Assembly (NCBI RefSeq): GCF_004770745.1
Contig: NZ_RQGD01000010.1
Span: 1-64,000, forward strand
DNA: 64,000 nt
DNA from: Leptospira ognonensis
GTDB lineage: Bacteria > Spirochaetota > Leptospiria > Leptospirales > Leptospiraceae
Direction: 5' to 3'
Below, in pieces: positions 36,817 to 47,478 of this stretch. Made by a program: the position numbers and the translations under genes. How positions within the stretch are numbered: position 1 is the first letter of the stretch; the number at the start of each line of letters is the position of its first letter. Below the pieces are notes generated by a model. It worked only from the letters and a program-made list of their open reading frames with translations, did no database searches and was not told the origin of the DNA.

Positions 36817-39357
36817 ATGCCTCTAGATACCAGTAAAAATAATCAAAAGATCCCAGTCAATCCAGGTGAAGTTCTGTTCGTTTCCGGAAGACCTTCCCAG
36901 TCCCTAAATATACTCCATGAAGGTTCTGTGCGAGTTGAGGTCAATTTAGGTGACATTTCCTTTGCCCTTTATACACTCGAAGGAGCAAATTTAACACCTG
37001 GCATCTTTGCTTTGTTAGAAGGGACAACGCTTCCTTATACGATTCGTGCCAAATCATCTTGCGTCATCTCTACTTACGCAATGAACCAAGCAAATGCTAA
37101 AAAAACCCTTACCCAAAAAGTATCGGTTGGTGTTATGGCTGTTCGAACCCTGCTCAAAGAAATTGGGGAGCTTTACAAGCGCATAACGGCGATTCGTGGC
37201 CTTACTTCCAGTATCGAGTTTACTACTGATAATTTGGGTGCCGCGTATTTCATTTTAAATCCATCCATTTTTCCTGACCTCCAGCCAGGAGGACCAATCA
37301 CACGTGATGAAAACATCATTGATCCTGTTATGCGGTCCATCAGAAATAATTTGGCAGGATTTTATGAACATGGTGGTTTATTGCCTGAATCCCCTTCTGT
37401 ATCCTTTTTAGATGAAGATCATGGTGAGTTTTTTCAAAAGGATTATGCAGATACCGTAGAATGGAGGGACTCCGAATTTCATTTTATCAGAAAGATTCTT
37501 GCCGTGAATCCGAAAATTTCCCAAGCCCTGTTCGAAGCAGATCCTAGCCTCTTGCAAAGTGCCGCAGAAAGTTATGTAGCCACCTATCGTGAATTATTCG
37601 ACATTTTAGAAAAAGAGGTTACTGATTTAACGGAATCCATGCAGACGCTACTCAGTGGGGACCAATCTTTACTTGAAAAGATGAATTTAACCTTGGATTT
37701 ATTTTCCACAGGTTATTCTACCATCCCTTCCACAACGCTTCTTCCGATTACGGAATGGTCTCTCAAAAAAGCGCAAGCTCACCTTGCCGAATTCAATCAA
37801 ATTTTTGGAACACCTTTCGCGGGAGCGACGAGTAGTATTGATACCCTAGAGAAAAAGCAAAAAGAACTAACTACCAAATATTCTCATGAACTTACCTCAA
37901 AAAAAGCCTCCGACGAGAAGAAGGCAAGTAGTGGTGACGATTCCATTACCGCTGGGATTGATATCAATAGTTTAAAAACAGAATTGCTCAATTCCGCTTC
38001 GCAAATATTAAATTATGCGCAAGCCGATCCCGAGGCAGTAAAAGAATTTTCTACTTTGATGGTAAAATTAAAAACCTTCAAGAACCCTCTAGATCCAGAT
38101 CCAGACAATCGTAAGATTAGACGTACCATTGCTAAAACATACTGGGATGTTTACAAACGCTCATTTACAAAATGGCTAAAGGATGGAAGAAAGGCACCGA
38201 CTGCGGTTGAGATGATGTTACGTTATGGCTATTTTGATGAAAGCCTTTTAGAGGAAGGTCATCTGGTGGAACTTCGTGCCCGCATGGAACAACCCAGATT
38301 TAACGGAAATGTACCCGTTCATCTCGGTACGGATTGGCTCGAAAAAATTTACGGAAGGGAAATACCGACATCGGTAGATGAGCTTGGTCAAACTTTTTTT
38401 GAAAAGCTAAAACTGGATTTAAAGGACTCAGGTATCAAGTCAGATAAAGACATTCCTCCTGAATATGATACGGGGGAAGCTCGACTCGCGTATGAAATGA
38501 ACGCTATGTATGAGCCAAATGTCCGTTTGACTTCTGGAAATATTTCAAGCCACTTCCCGATACTCACAAAATACCATATCACTCTTCCGATTGATAAATG
38601 TTATGTGACAAAAGCCCATGTGGAGAAAGCCATCCAAGAAATTTTGGCGGTAGACTATACCGCCTTCAATCGAGAAATTTTATATCGAAATGAAGAAATC
38701 GGAATCAAAAATGAATTCGTTCAAAGGTCTATCATTCCAGATTTTATCATCGTTCCTTCGATCGGCCCCCGCGTGATGATGTGGCAAGACCTCTCCATTT
38801 TCCGTGGTAGTGGATCCAAAGAATCGAAAGGACGCATTACCATTCCTCATCTTGTCACGGGAGATTTAAAATCCTTCCTGATGGATGCCATCGCCGCATT
38901 TAGATGGGAGCTTTGTAAAAACATTCTTGGTCCGGATTGGAATAATGTGGGGATTCCATCCATTACAGCTGATTATACAGATTACATCCAGTTTTACAAA
39001 AAAAGCAAAGATCTCTCGCCCGAGCTAAAAGAGAAAATCACCTCCGAATTCAAAAGATTTAGAACAGACCGGGATAAGTTTGCTTATGACTATAACCTGT
39101 GGCTGAAATATGAATCAGAAGGTGTCCAAAGAGTCAACAGAGTCGTAAGAGCGATCTTCTATCGGCACATCCCGTTTCAAAGAGCCATTCGTGAAAAAGT
39201 TTCTGGCCAACCAGCGTTCGCAGAGCTACATAACAAATTCAAAAATGTTAGATCGAGACAGCATAAGGAACATGAAAACAAGTACAAAAAGTATATGGAT
39301 GCGTCGGGGGCGCTGCCAAAAGAATTGTATGAAAATTTACAATTCTACGAAGTTTGA
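36817..39357 (+). CDS. large cyclic-nucleotide-binding-domain protein of unknown function
   Basis: An 846-residue soluble protein. Residues 10-110 look like a cNMP-binding domain ([28 protein letters not shown]), without a visible DNA-binding helix-turn-helix. The other 700 residues include a long helical region, a charged linker rich in Lys/Ser/Asp (about 355-390) and a large conserved-looking C-terminal block (about 430-846) that I do not recognise. With three adenylate cyclases in the window it may be a cAMP effector. It is divergent from aroA across about 90 bases. Function is unknown. Confidence 0.75.
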   Translation: MPLDTSKNNQKIPVNPGEVLFVSGRPSQSLNILHEGSVRVEVNLGDISFALYTLEGANLTPGIFALLEGTTLPYTIRAKSSCVISTYAMNQANAKKTLTQKVSVGVMAVRTLLKEIGELYKRITAIRGLTSSIEFTTDNLGAAYFILNPSIFPDLQPGGPITRDENIIDPVMRSIRNNLAGFYEHGGLLPESPSVSFLDEDHGEFFQKDYADTVEWRDSEFHFIRKILAVNPKISQALFEADPSLLQSAAESYVATYRELFDILEKEVTDLTESMQTLLSGDQSLLEKMNLTLDLFSTGYSTIPSTTLLPITEWSLKKAQAHLAEFNQIFGTPFAGATSSIDTLEKKQKELTTKYSHELTSKKASDEKKASSGDDSITAGIDINSLKTELLNSASQILNYAQADPEAVKEFSTLMVKLKTFKNPLDPDPDNRKIRRTIAKTYWDVYKRSFTKWLKDGRKAPTAVEMMLRYGYFDESLLEEGHLVELRARMEQPRFNGNVPVHLGTDWLEKIYGREIPTSVDELGQTFFEKLKLDLKDSGIKSDKDIPPEYDTGEARLAYEMNAMYEPNVRLTSGNISSHFPILTKYHITLPIDKCYVTKAHVEKAIQEILAVDYTAFNREILYRNEEIGIKNEFVQRSIIPDFIIVPSIGPRVMMWQDLSIFRGSGSKESKGRITIPHLVTGDLKSFLMDAIAAFRWELCKNILGPDWNNVGIPSITADYTDYIQFYKKSKDLSPELKEKITSEFKRFRTDRDKFAYDYNLWLKYESEGVQRVNRVVRAIFYRHIPFQRAIREKVSGQPAFAELHNKFKNVRSRQHKEHENKYKKYMDASGALPKELYENLQFYEV

Positions 39358-39366
39358 TTTCGTTTC

Positions 39367-40053
39367 TTATACTTGTTCTACGAAGTAGGGTCGTATGTAT
39401 TCACGTACGATTTCTACAACGAACCTTCCCCAAGACTTTGGATCTTCCTGGGAAATATTCACTTGTTTGATTTTTGGAAAATAAGCCTGCGGTTTAAAAA
39501 CTGAATGAGTGAGCTCAATGGCTCTTAGATAATTATCTAATCGCTTTACTTTTACGAAGTTTATAATTTCAGTTTGGATTTTTTCTTTTGGAAGATAACC
39601 GACGATGATCATTCGGGGAAAGAGGTTTTTCTTGAGTAGTACGATAAACTCTTCAAAGCTATCGACCCGGTCTATGAATCCTTCGTATGCCCCACCACCT
39701 AGGTTCATGATCTGGGTGACGATATCCATGGAAAAGGAAACTCCTTCCATCGTTGACATATCGGAGATGATGACGATCCCTTCATCAGGCTGGAAAACCT
39801 TAAACATGTCGGAGCCTTTATAATGTCTACGGAGCAGTTTTGCAGCGGATACATCAATCTCTTGTGCTTTGGGGATGAGCGCCTTGCCAGTCCCATCCAT
39901 TATCGGATCACGAGTGATTAAGTACCTTTTTTTCACGGCATTTTGATTCATGACGCGAAAGGCTTTCACCTTATCCTCGATTTCGTCTAAAGTGGAGTAT
40001 CCAATCTTTAGAACATTTTCCCGTTTTCTTTTTCCTATGTCTGTTTCTTCCAT
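39367..40053 (-). CDS. hypothetical soluble protein
   Basis: A 228-residue protein without signal or membrane segment. Its N-terminal part ([21 protein letters not shown]) loosely resembles the region before HD-GYP domains, and the middle has a hydrophobic beta strand series. No catalytic motif is visible. It ends nine bases from the large cNMP-binding gene, converging on it, so the two need not be coregulated. I cannot assign a family. Confidence 0.6.
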   Translation of the reverse strand: MEETDIGKRKRENVLKIGYSTLDEIEDKVKAFRVMNQNAVKKRYLITRDPIMDGTGKALIPKAQEIDVSAAKLLRRHYKGSDMFKVFQPDEGIVIISDMSTMEGVSFSMDIVTQIMNLGGGAYEGFIDRVDSFEEFIVLLKKNLFPRMIIVGYLPKEKIQTEIINFVKVKRLDNYLRAIELTHSVFKPQAYFPKIKQVNISQEDPKSWGRFVVEIVREYIRPYFVEQV

Positions 40054-40137
40054 GAATGGAAAGTGCCTAATATCTCTTGGAGATCATCCTAAGCCTTTTG
40101 GATCAATGTATAGCATATTTTTGTCTAAGGAATATAA

Positions 40138-40542
40138 ATGATTCTGAAATGCACTCAATTTGCCCTGATTCTGTTTCTCTTTAGTTGTTCTTCCGTGGAA
40201 TTCATTCCGGAACCAGAATATACCGTTTATCATTCAAATTTCAGGAAAAAGTCATGGGAAGAGGTCGAGATTCTTAGGGAAAGGCCAACCAAACCCTTCC
40301 AAATCTTAGGCGAAATCAAGGTTCGGAACCAATCGGAAGAGCCATGGCAGAACGTGGAAAATCTCCTAAAAAAGGAAATGTGGGAGAAGAAAATGGATGG
40401 AGTTTGGCTTACAGAAAGAAACCATCAGAAGGTGGATGGTTTTTCATTGGAAACAGCGGATAGCCGGGGACATACAACTTCGAGCTACAGTGATCAGAAT
40501 ACCATGCGAGTCTGGAAGGGTTATGCTTTCCGATATAAGTAG
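40138..40542 (+). CDS. small hypothetical lipoprotein
   Basis: A 134-residue probable lipoprotein: signal peptide with lipobox LFSC, lipidated C17, followed by SSVEFIPEPEYTVY. The mature part has the pattern RPTKPFQILGEIKVR and ENLLKKEMWEKKMDGVWLTE, resembling small outer-membrane-facing lipoproteins with a YajI/DUF4156-like fold, a weak comparison. It overlaps the next gene or lies a few bases before it. Confidence 0.65.
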   Translation: MILKCTQFALILFLFSCSSVEFIPEPEYTVYHSNFRKKSWEEVEILRERPTKPFQILGEIKVRNQSEEPWQNVENLLKKEMWEKKMDGVWLTERNHQKVDGFSLETADSRGHTTSSYSDQNTMRVWKGYAFRYK

Positions 40543-40547
40543 TGAAT

Positions 40548-41039
40548 ATGGCAGCAAGAAGATTTGATTCCGAAATCATCGTCGATAAACAAGATCGTTG
40601 GACCTTCCGGGGAAACCAAATCACCCAACCCGAAATTCTAAAATACTTCCGCAGCAGCCTAAAAGTGAGCGAGGATGGAATTTTTATTGAAAATGTTTTT
40701 GGAGAACTGAGTGAAAACGGATATCTTAAAGCCATTGGATTTCCCTGCCACATCATCAACATCGGCATGGACGAAGAAGGTTTGGTCTTCTATGCAGATG
40801 ATGATAAATACCTCAAGTTTCCTGAGTTTGAACTCTACCAAACAAAGGACGATTGCATCATCGGAATCGATTCAGAAAAGCCTTTGATTAAGTATCGTTT
40901 CGACTGGAATGCGGCAAGCCAACTTGCAAAATACTTAGAAGAGGAAAATGGGATTACCTATTTGTTACTTGGTGATGTGAAAATGGAACTTCCCACTTAC
41001 GAAGGAGAGATCGAAGTTCCCCTCCCCGCAAGTTACTAA
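40548..41039 (+). CDS. DUF1285-like hypothetical protein
   Basis: A 163-residue soluble protein. The N-terminal half (DRWTFRGNQITQPEILKYFRSSL) and the later segment with YLLLGDV resemble DUF1285, a family of unknown function with a two-domain beta fold. ATG at 40548 was chosen; a GTG at 40542 overlaps the upstream stop by one base and would add two residues. It forms a two-gene unit with the small lipoprotein. Confidence 0.6.
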   Translation: MAARRFDSEIIVDKQDRWTFRGNQITQPEILKYFRSSLKVSEDGIFIENVFGELSENGYLKAIGFPCHIINIGMDEEGLVFYADDDKYLKFPEFELYQTKDDCIIGIDSEKPLIKYRFDWNAASQLAKYLEEENGITYLLLGDVKMELPTYEGEIEVPLPASY

Positions 41040-41046
41040 ATTAGAA

Positions 41047-41538
41047 TCAATTCGAGTTCGTTGAGGAATTGGAATCGGCTTGGATGTCTTCCCACATTTT
41101 CCAGGCTTCGGGAAAATCTTTTTTGATTTCCATAGCCTTGTGAAGGTATTGTAAGGATCTTTCAGGACGATTCCACAATTTATAAAGTGTGGCCAAATTG
41201 AAATAGGAAATGTGGGGGGCGTCATTGATCTCACAACGTACAGATTTTTTTAGCCAATAGACAGCTTCTTTATCCTTTCCCATTCTAAGTAGTACGACTC
41301 CGATTTCATTGCAGGGATTTCCATAATCATGATTGATCGAGACAGCTTTGTAGTATGAAGTCAGAGCCTCATCCCACTTTCCGGCAGAGTTTTGAATCAG
41401 GCCTAAATAAAAATAACCTTCTTCGTTTTCCTCTCTTTCGAGTAGAGCACGAATGTGAAACTCAGCACGATCCATATCGCCTGTCTTAAAAAATTGTTTT
41501 GCTAAATCTAATCCGGAAATAAATGAGTTTGAAGACAA
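41047..41538 (-). CDS. tetratricopeptide-repeat protein
   Basis: A 163-residue soluble protein with about four TPR units (for example YFYLGLIQNSAGKWDEALTSYY and the NLATLYKLWNRPERSLQYLHKA unit). No signal peptide. It starts with TTG at 41538 after GAGGAT, 62 bases past the dxs stop codon. It probably mediates protein contacts; the partner is unknown. Confidence 0.7.
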   Translation of the reverse strand: MSSNSFISGLDLAKQFFKTGDMDRAEFHIRALLEREENEEGYFYLGLIQNSAGKWDEALTSYYKAVSINHDYGNPCNEIGVVLLRMGKDKEAVYWLKKSVRCEINDAPHISYFNLATLYKLWNRPERSLQYLHKAMEIKKDFPEAWKMWEDIQADSNSSTNSN

Positions 41539-41600
41539 AGAGATCCTCGTTGTTTTTCTTTCATTTTCGGATGTCTGAAAAATCTCAGTTAAACTTATTT

Positions 41601-43484
41601 TTAAAAATTTTGTTTTATCGTTTTGGCGATCGAATTCGCATCTAAGTGGTAATGCTCTAGTATCTGGTTTCTCTCTCCATGGTGGATGGGTTCTGGGGGG
41701 AGAGCGAAGGTTTTGATCAGCTTTGATAAGTAAATCGGGTTAATTTCATTTAGGAGATACCCGGAACCGCCTGCATGGATATAGCTTTCGTCCAAGATGG
41801 CAAATTTTTTAACACCAGCTAACAAAGACTCAATAGTGGCTTTATCGAAGGGACGAAGCCAAAAAAGATCGACTAAGGTCACCTTAACTCCGTCCTTTTC
41901 TAGAAGGGAGGACACTTCCTTTGCGATCGGAAACATAAATCCAATGGAAAGAAGGAGTAGATCTTCTCCTTTGGAAAGAACACGGGTGCTACCTTTTGTG
42001 ATCGGATTTGGGGTTTCGAATTTCAATTCTCTGAGGTCGCCATTCTCTTTAGGAAAACGAATGGCAATCGGTGCGTCTGTATAATTTTCCATGAAATGGA
42101 GTGAGTCTATAATGTCTTGGGCAGAACTTGGAACTATGATATCCATGTTTGGTAAGCCAGCCAAATATCCTAAATCCGATAGACCTTGGTGCGTCTCCCC
42201 ATCTGGGCCCACAATGCCTGCCCGATCGATAACAAATCTTACGGGCAAATTCATAAGGGAAACATCCTCCACAAGCTGGTCCATACCTCGTGTTAAAAAA
42301 GTAGAGTAAATGCACATAAAAGGAATGGTTCCGCCATTGGTCATGGCTCCAGCGAAAGCAACTGAGTGTTGTTCTGCGATGCCCACATCAAATGTATTTT
42401 TTGGAAATTTTTCCTGGTAATCTCTTAGCCCACTTCCTTCGATCATAGCTGGCGTAATCACAGCGATCGTCGGATTTTTTTCGGTCATATCAATTAGAGT
42501 TTTGCCAACAATTTTTGATAGGCCTATTTTATTAGAATCTGCCGTTGCCATCTTTCCATCTTGTTTGTTAAACGGAGTGACGCCATGGTATTTAATGGGA
42601 TCAGCTTCTGCTGGTTTATATCCCTTTCCTTTTTGCGTCAAAACATGAAGGAGCACCGGTCCTTTGATCTTACTCACATTGCGTAACATCTGTACTACGC
42701 GAATGACATCATGACCGTCAATGGGACCAAAATAGGTAAATCCGAGGTCTTCAAAAAGTCCACCAGGCCTCAGCATAAAATGTTTCATAGACGATTCCAT
42801 GTTTTGAGCAACGCTTTGAAGAGCAGGGCCTACAAGAGGAATCCATTTCAAAAAATTGTAAAAAAGCGTTTTCCACTTATTATATATTTGAGAAGAGATA
42901 ATATTGTTTAAGTAATTTGATATTGATCCAACGTTTTTGGAAATCGACATATAATTGTCGTTAAGGATAACAAGCATGTCAGGTTTTACATGACCTCCAT
43001 GATTCATGGCTTCCAATGCCATTCCTGTCGCAATGGAGGCATCACCAATCACTGCTACGACTTTATAATCATTGTTTACAAGATCTCGGGCACATGCTTC
43101 TCCGAGTGCTTGCGAAATCGATGTTCCCGCATGCCCAGTGTTATATAAATCATAAGGCGATTCTTCTCGTTTCGGAAATCCCGAGAGCCCTCCCCATTTT
43201 CTGACACTCGTCAATTGGTCTTTTCTGCCTGTAAGGATTTTATGTGGATAGGTCTGGTGGCCCACATCCCAAATCAGACGGTCTACAGGTGTGTTTAAAA
43301 TGTAATGAAGGGCTACTGTAAGCTCAATGACCCCAAGGTTACTGGCAAAATGACCGCCAACACCGGCAAGAGTGTCAATGATGAACTCCCGAAGGTCCTT
43401 ACAGACCTCTGGAAGTTGTGATGTTTCAAATTTACGTAAATCTGCGGGAGTTTGGATCCTATCTAGAAAGGGGTATAAAGACAT
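41601..43484 (-). CDS. dxs: 1-deoxy-D-xylulose-5-phosphate synthase
   Basis: A 627-residue thiamine-diphosphate enzyme that condenses pyruvate and glyceraldehyde-3-phosphate, first step of the MEP isoprenoid pathway. Motifs include HFASNLGVIELTVALH, WDVGHQTYPHKILTGR, GDASIATGMALEAMNHGG (ThDP and Mg site), and the transketolase pyrimidine domain with DVGIAEQHSV. The next pathway enzyme, dxr, is at 53.6-54.8 kb. It starts seven bases after the CHASE2 cyclase gene. Confidence 0.95.
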   Translation of the reverse strand: MSLYPFLDRIQTPADLRKFETSQLPEVCKDLREFIIDTLAGVGGHFASNLGVIELTVALHYILNTPVDRLIWDVGHQTYPHKILTGRKDQLTSVRKWGGLSGFPKREESPYDLYNTGHAGTSISQALGEACARDLVNNDYKVVAVIGDASIATGMALEAMNHGGHVKPDMLVILNDNYMSISKNVGSISNYLNNIISSQIYNKWKTLFYNFLKWIPLVGPALQSVAQNMESSMKHFMLRPGGLFEDLGFTYFGPIDGHDVIRVVQMLRNVSKIKGPVLLHVLTQKGKGYKPAEADPIKYHGVTPFNKQDGKMATADSNKIGLSKIVGKTLIDMTEKNPTIAVITPAMIEGSGLRDYQEKFPKNTFDVGIAEQHSVAFAGAMTNGGTIPFMCIYSTFLTRGMDQLVEDVSLMNLPVRFVIDRAGIVGPDGETHQGLSDLGYLAGLPNMDIIVPSSAQDIIDSLHFMENYTDAPIAIRFPKENGDLRELKFETPNPITKGSTRVLSKGEDLLLLSIGFMFPIAKEVSSLLEKDGVKVTLVDLFWLRPFDKATIESLLAGVKKFAILDESYIHAGGSGYLLNEINPIYLSKLIKTFALPPEPIHHGERNQILEHYHLDANSIAKTIKQNF

Positions 43485-43491
43485 GCTTTTA

Positions 43492-45819
43492 TCATGAATT
43501 CAACCTTTGCAAAGGTCTCTTCATTTTTTCCATATCTTCTGGGTTCTTGATTCCCATCAATTCGTAAATCCTGACAGGCAAGGTTTTTCCTTTTACTCGG
43601 ACTAAATCGAGCTCTCTTGCGATGACTCTGTCCTTTACTTTCTCGTAAGTGTGCTCAGAGATGATGACATTGGTACCATACATCTTATTGGAGCCTTCCA
43701 AACGCGAACCTAGGTTGATTGTGTCCCCCATACAAGTATATTCCATTCGGTGGGAGGAGCCCATGTTTCCAACAACGGCTGGTCCCGAGTTCAAACCAAT
43801 CCCAATATCAATGACAGGAACGTTTCTCTCTACCCATCGTTGTTGGAGGATCTTCAAGTAATCAAGCTGAGCAAGTGCAGCTACACAAGCATAATAGGCA
43901 TGGTCCTCCAAGGGAACAGGAGCGCCCCAAAACGCCATGATGGCATCTCCCATATATTTATCGATAGTGCCCTTATACTCGATGACAAGGTCGGTCATTG
44001 CGGAGAGGTATTCATTTAACAGCTTCACGAGCTCTTCTGGACCTAATGCTTCTGATATCGTCGTAAATCCACGGATGTCCGAGAAGAAGATCGTGATTTC
44101 TTTCTTGGAACCACCTAGCGCTAAGTTGTCGGGGTGTTTTAAAAGCTCATCTACTACGTCAGCAGAAACGAATTTTGAGAATGTCTGCCGAATGTATTTA
44201 ACGTTTTCTTCTTCTGTTAAAATCCTAAAACCGATGATTGCAATGAAGACGACAATCTGTTCGATGGTAACCGAAGGTAAAACGGTAATTAGGTTGAACT
44301 GCTGAAAAATGTAAAGAGTCGCTATACCATAGGCGATGAGCTGCGTGACCATGATCACAAAGCCCCAATGCGTTTTTACCCTTGGTTGTAAAAAACCAAT
44401 CATTAAAGCCAAGACAAGGTAAATAGCAAAAATGGACCAGTTCGGAAGGCTCGACATGAAATCTTGGTTTAAAATGGTGTTTATGGCGTGCGCGTGGTGT
44501 TCGATTCCAGACATATCACCAAACGGAGATAAGTGGGAGTCTTTGGAAGCTCCTCTACCTGTCGCATAATACATAGCCACGAGAAAGATTTGGTTATTGA
44601 TTTGATTAGATTCTAGTAGTTCAGGATTCCAATCATTTGTGACTTCGAAGATTTCATTTTGTTTAAAAGAATACCTGCCGCCCACAAAATTGACTTCCAT
44701 CTGACCTTCTAAGTCGATCGGGATGATGATTTCTCTTTTCTCATTTGGAGAAGCCATAACATCATGTTCTTCCATTTTTAAAGTCTTACGATTGAACTCA
44801 CGAACGATCTTTTTTGGAATGTTTGAAAGTTTAACATACTTACCCATATTAACTTCCACATCTCTCTGGATATCAATACCATAATATTGGCACACGATGA
44901 GTAAGTCGATGGATGGAAAATATTCAGTCTCCCGATCTCTACCAGAATTTAATACCTTAACAACAAGGGGCATTTTTCGATTTAGACCAGATTCATCTTT
45001 TTTAACATTCGCAAAACCGAGACCTGATGACAATTCACCGATTTGTTCAATCGGCGGTTGTGGGAATTTGACCCAAGAAATACCCACGTCGCCCTCATCG
45101 ATGACATTTTTGATTTTAAACTTTCGAAGGATTTCAATGCGCTTCTCTAAATTGAGAACGGCTTCCTTTGACTCGGCACTCGTTTCCATAGGGTAGTCAA
45201 AGAGAACATTTCTGTTTCCTTTCAAGGCTTCAGCCATCTCTTCCGACTGACCAGGCTTATAGTCTACAAAGAAAATATCGAACATGAGAATGTTATTAGA
45301 ATTTTTAAATGTATTGATGATATTAGCGTAATACTTCCAAGGAAGGGGCCAAGTTCCTTGCAATTTCTCCAAGGACTCTGTCGTGATACCTATGATATTG
45401 ATATCCTTTCTCGCCTTTGCTGGAGGTTGGTAGGAGATGTATTCGATCCGACCTGTTTCGCCTTCTTTTTCTGATTTTGTCGTAGTGCCTCTTAGAAACT
45501 GGAAGCGAGTCGCGATCGAATTTTCTTCGAGATCCTTTAGCGGTTGGAAGGTATTTACCAAGGTATACATGAACATGGCGATCACATACGAAAGCCACAA
45601 GGCACCTACCTTCTGTTTGTCGCTAGCTGTCTTTTCTATGATCTTATAAACGAAGTAGGAACTCGCGAGCAAAACGAACATTCCGGCTATAAGGAAGATA
45701 AACTCGTATTCCCAACCTGTCGCGAAAACAGAGGTGGTGATCGCCGCGGTTCCGCAAATCGCGAAAAGAAGGGTAATATAATCTAAGATCGAGAGGGATT
45801 TAGACTCTTTGTTGGCCAT
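43492..45819 (-). CDS. CHASE2-sensor class III adenylate cyclase
   Basis: A 775-residue membrane cyclase. After two or three N-terminal helices there is an extracytoplasmic CHASE2 domain (about 100-430), then three C-terminal helices and the cyclase domain (about 560-740). Metal aspartates are in FFSDIRGFT and GDAIMAFWG, with the substrate lysine in IDKYMGD. The position often Asp in mammalian enzymes is Thr in EYTCMGDTINLGSR, which marks the class IIIb bacterial type and predicts ATP. It would make cAMP in response to an external signal. It lies between a lipoprotein gene and dxs. Confidence 0.88.
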   Translation of the reverse strand: MANKESKSLSILDYITLLFAICGTAAITTSVFATGWEYEFIFLIAGMFVLLASSYFVYKIIEKTASDKQKVGALWLSYVIAMFMYTLVNTFQPLKDLEENSIATRFQFLRGTTTKSEKEGETGRIEYISYQPPAKARKDINIIGITTESLEKLQGTWPLPWKYYANIINTFKNSNNILMFDIFFVDYKPGQSEEMAEALKGNRNVLFDYPMETSAESKEAVLNLEKRIEILRKFKIKNVIDEGDVGISWVKFPQPPIEQIGELSSGLGFANVKKDESGLNRKMPLVVKVLNSGRDRETEYFPSIDLLIVCQYYGIDIQRDVEVNMGKYVKLSNIPKKIVREFNRKTLKMEEHDVMASPNEKREIIIPIDLEGQMEVNFVGGRYSFKQNEIFEVTNDWNPELLESNQINNQIFLVAMYYATGRGASKDSHLSPFGDMSGIEHHAHAINTILNQDFMSSLPNWSIFAIYLVLALMIGFLQPRVKTHWGFVIMVTQLIAYGIATLYIFQQFNLITVLPSVTIEQIVVFIAIIGFRILTEEENVKYIRQTFSKFVSADVVDELLKHPDNLALGGSKKEITIFFSDIRGFTTISEALGPEELVKLLNEYLSAMTDLVIEYKGTIDKYMGDAIMAFWGAPVPLEDHAYYACVAALAQLDYLKILQQRWVERNVPVIDIGIGLNSGPAVVGNMGSSHRMEYTCMGDTINLGSRLEGSNKMYGTNVIISEHTYEKVKDRVIARELDLVRVKGKTLPVRIYELMGIKNPEDMEKMKRPLQRLNS

Positions 45820-45860
45820 AGTGTAACCACACTCTGGATAATTTTAAAGAGACTCAAACG

Positions 45861-46640
45861 TTATTTTTTTATTGGAGGCAGGGTGCTTGGGAAAAATTCC
45901 ACAAAGTCATCGATGTCTTTTCGAAACAGACTGCGACGGAAGGCATCTGGAATTTCTTTATCAAATCGGCCCTCTTCTTTTCGCCCCCACCACGCGCTGA
46001 AAACAGTATATTTATGGGCATACTCTTTTTTCGCAAGGAGGTTCATACGTGAGTCATAGATAAAAAACTGACTTTCTACGTCCCTTGTCTCCCAAACGGG
46101 AATGGTTCCAAAGGTGAGAACAGAGAATGGCAGGGAAAGCAGGAAGCGAAAGGAATTGCCGTAATTTTTTTCATCATTTTCTGGCCCATGGACTGCTAGA
46201 ATATAATAGTCTACATCTCGTTTTTTAAGAGCATAACTTTCGGAACCGGGCTCACCCAGCCACTGGATGAGCTTTCTCAATTCACTGAGGCCGTAGAATC
46301 CCACATAAGACTTGTAAGTTTCGACTAGCTGTTTTAGCTGATCGGATGACACTTTAGGATCAATTCCTTTGACTGGGAAGTCTTCTAAGCGCTTCGCATT
46401 GGCAATGTAAATACTAGTAGGATTTTTAGTATCAAGATCTGTTACGAGCGTGATCGAATGGCTACCTGCATAAATTGTTTGGTATTTAAATGGATAAAAA
46501 CCGACAAGGGCGATCCTATCTCCGTTCAGGAGAGTTTTTGGTTCCTCCTTAATCTCCCGAACTACATGATAACGATAACACGCATTCATGAACAAAATCA
46601 GACAAATTAAAAGAAAGCGAGAAACCTGAGTCATATTCAC
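45861..46640 (-). CDS. hypothetical lipoprotein
   Basis: A 259-residue probable lipoprotein with lipobox LFMNAC and lipidated C21. The mature chain is mixed alpha/beta with no cysteines or catalytic pattern I recognise; FYPFKYQTIYAG and FRFLLSLPFSVLTFGTIPVW are its most hydrophobic parts and the latter may lie against a membrane. It sits between trpA and the CHASE2 cyclase gene, both within about 40 bases. Similar small families of surface lipoproteins are common in Leptospira. Confidence 0.65.
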   Translation of the reverse strand: MNMTQVSRFLLICLILFMNACYRYHVVREIKEEPKTLLNGDRIALVGFYPFKYQTIYAGSHSITLVTDLDTKNPTSIYIANAKRLEDFPVKGIDPKVSSDQLKQLVETYKSYVGFYGLSELRKLIQWLGEPGSESYALKKRDVDYYILAVHGPENDEKNYGNSFRFLLSLPFSVLTFGTIPVWETRDVESQFFIYDSRMNLLAKKEYAHKYTVFSAWWGRKEEGRFDKEIPDAFRRSLFRKDIDDFVEFFPSTLPPIKK

Positions 46641-46677
46641 TTTCGATTTGATCTCAAACGAAACATAGAGAGCTCCA

Positions 46678-47478
46678 TTAAGGGAAACTATTTCGAATGG
46701 ATGACGAGTAAGTTTCTAGGGCTTTTTGACAGGCAGCGATATTTGTTCCATTCTCTTCTATGATTCTCTGAATGGCTGAACCAATAATTATGCCGTCTGC
46801 ATAATGTGCTATTTGCGCAGCCTGATCGGGAGTGGAGATACCAAAGCCAGCACAAATCGGTAGTTGCAATGCCGCTTTTAAAGATTTAATACGTTCTTCC
46901 AAATCGACCGAGAATTCTCGTCTTTCTCCTGTTACTCCAAAGGAAGTCACATAATAGATAAAGCCCGAAGATGTTTTTCTCAAGGCACCAATTCTTTTTT
47001 TCGTAGTAGCGGGAGTGATCAAATGAATTAAATCCATATCTCGCTTCGAAAGTTCTTTAAATAATGTTTCACTCTCTTCCGTATCAAAAGGTAGATCAGG
47101 AATCACTAGTCCGACAATGCCAGAATCTTTTGCTCTATCAAGAAATGTCTGAATGCCACAATGATAAATAGGATTGAAATAAGTTAAATACACTAAAGGC
47201 TTTTCGGGGCGGTGGAGATGGATTGCTTTCGTTGTTTCAAAAATTTGATCGAATGAAAAAGGGTTTTTTAAGGCACGTGCAACAGCTCTTTGGATCACCG
47301 GCCCATCAGCAACTGGATCGGAAAATGGGATACCGAGTTCAAGAATATCAGCTCCGTTGTCCAAAATCGCCTTTCCATAAGCTACTGAGGCTTCATAGGT
47401 TGGATCGCCTAGCGTAAAGAAGGGGACAAAAACGGTTTTAGATGTTCTTGTTTGAAAATAATCTTTGATTTTACTCAT
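46678..47478 (-). CDS. trpA: tryptophan synthase alpha subunit
   Basis: A 266-residue TIM-barrel enzyme converting indole-3-glycerol phosphate to indole. The catalytic residues lie in LELGIPFSDPVADGP (E and D) and the phosphate site in CAGFGISTPDQA. It overlaps trpB by 8 bases, the usual trpB-trpA arrangement, with channelling of indole to TrpB. Confidence 0.95.
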   Translation of the reverse strand: MSKIKDYFQTRTSKTVFVPFFTLGDPTYEASVAYGKAILDNGADILELGIPFSDPVADGPVIQRAVARALKNPFSFDQIFETTKAIHLHRPEKPLVYLTYFNPIYHCGIQTFLDRAKDSGIVGLVIPDLPFDTEESETLFKELSKRDMDLIHLITPATTKKRIGALRKTSSGFIYYVTSFGVTGERREFSVDLEERIKSLKAALQLPICAGFGISTPDQAAQIAHYADGIIIGSAIQRIIEENGTNIAACQKALETYSSSIRNSFP

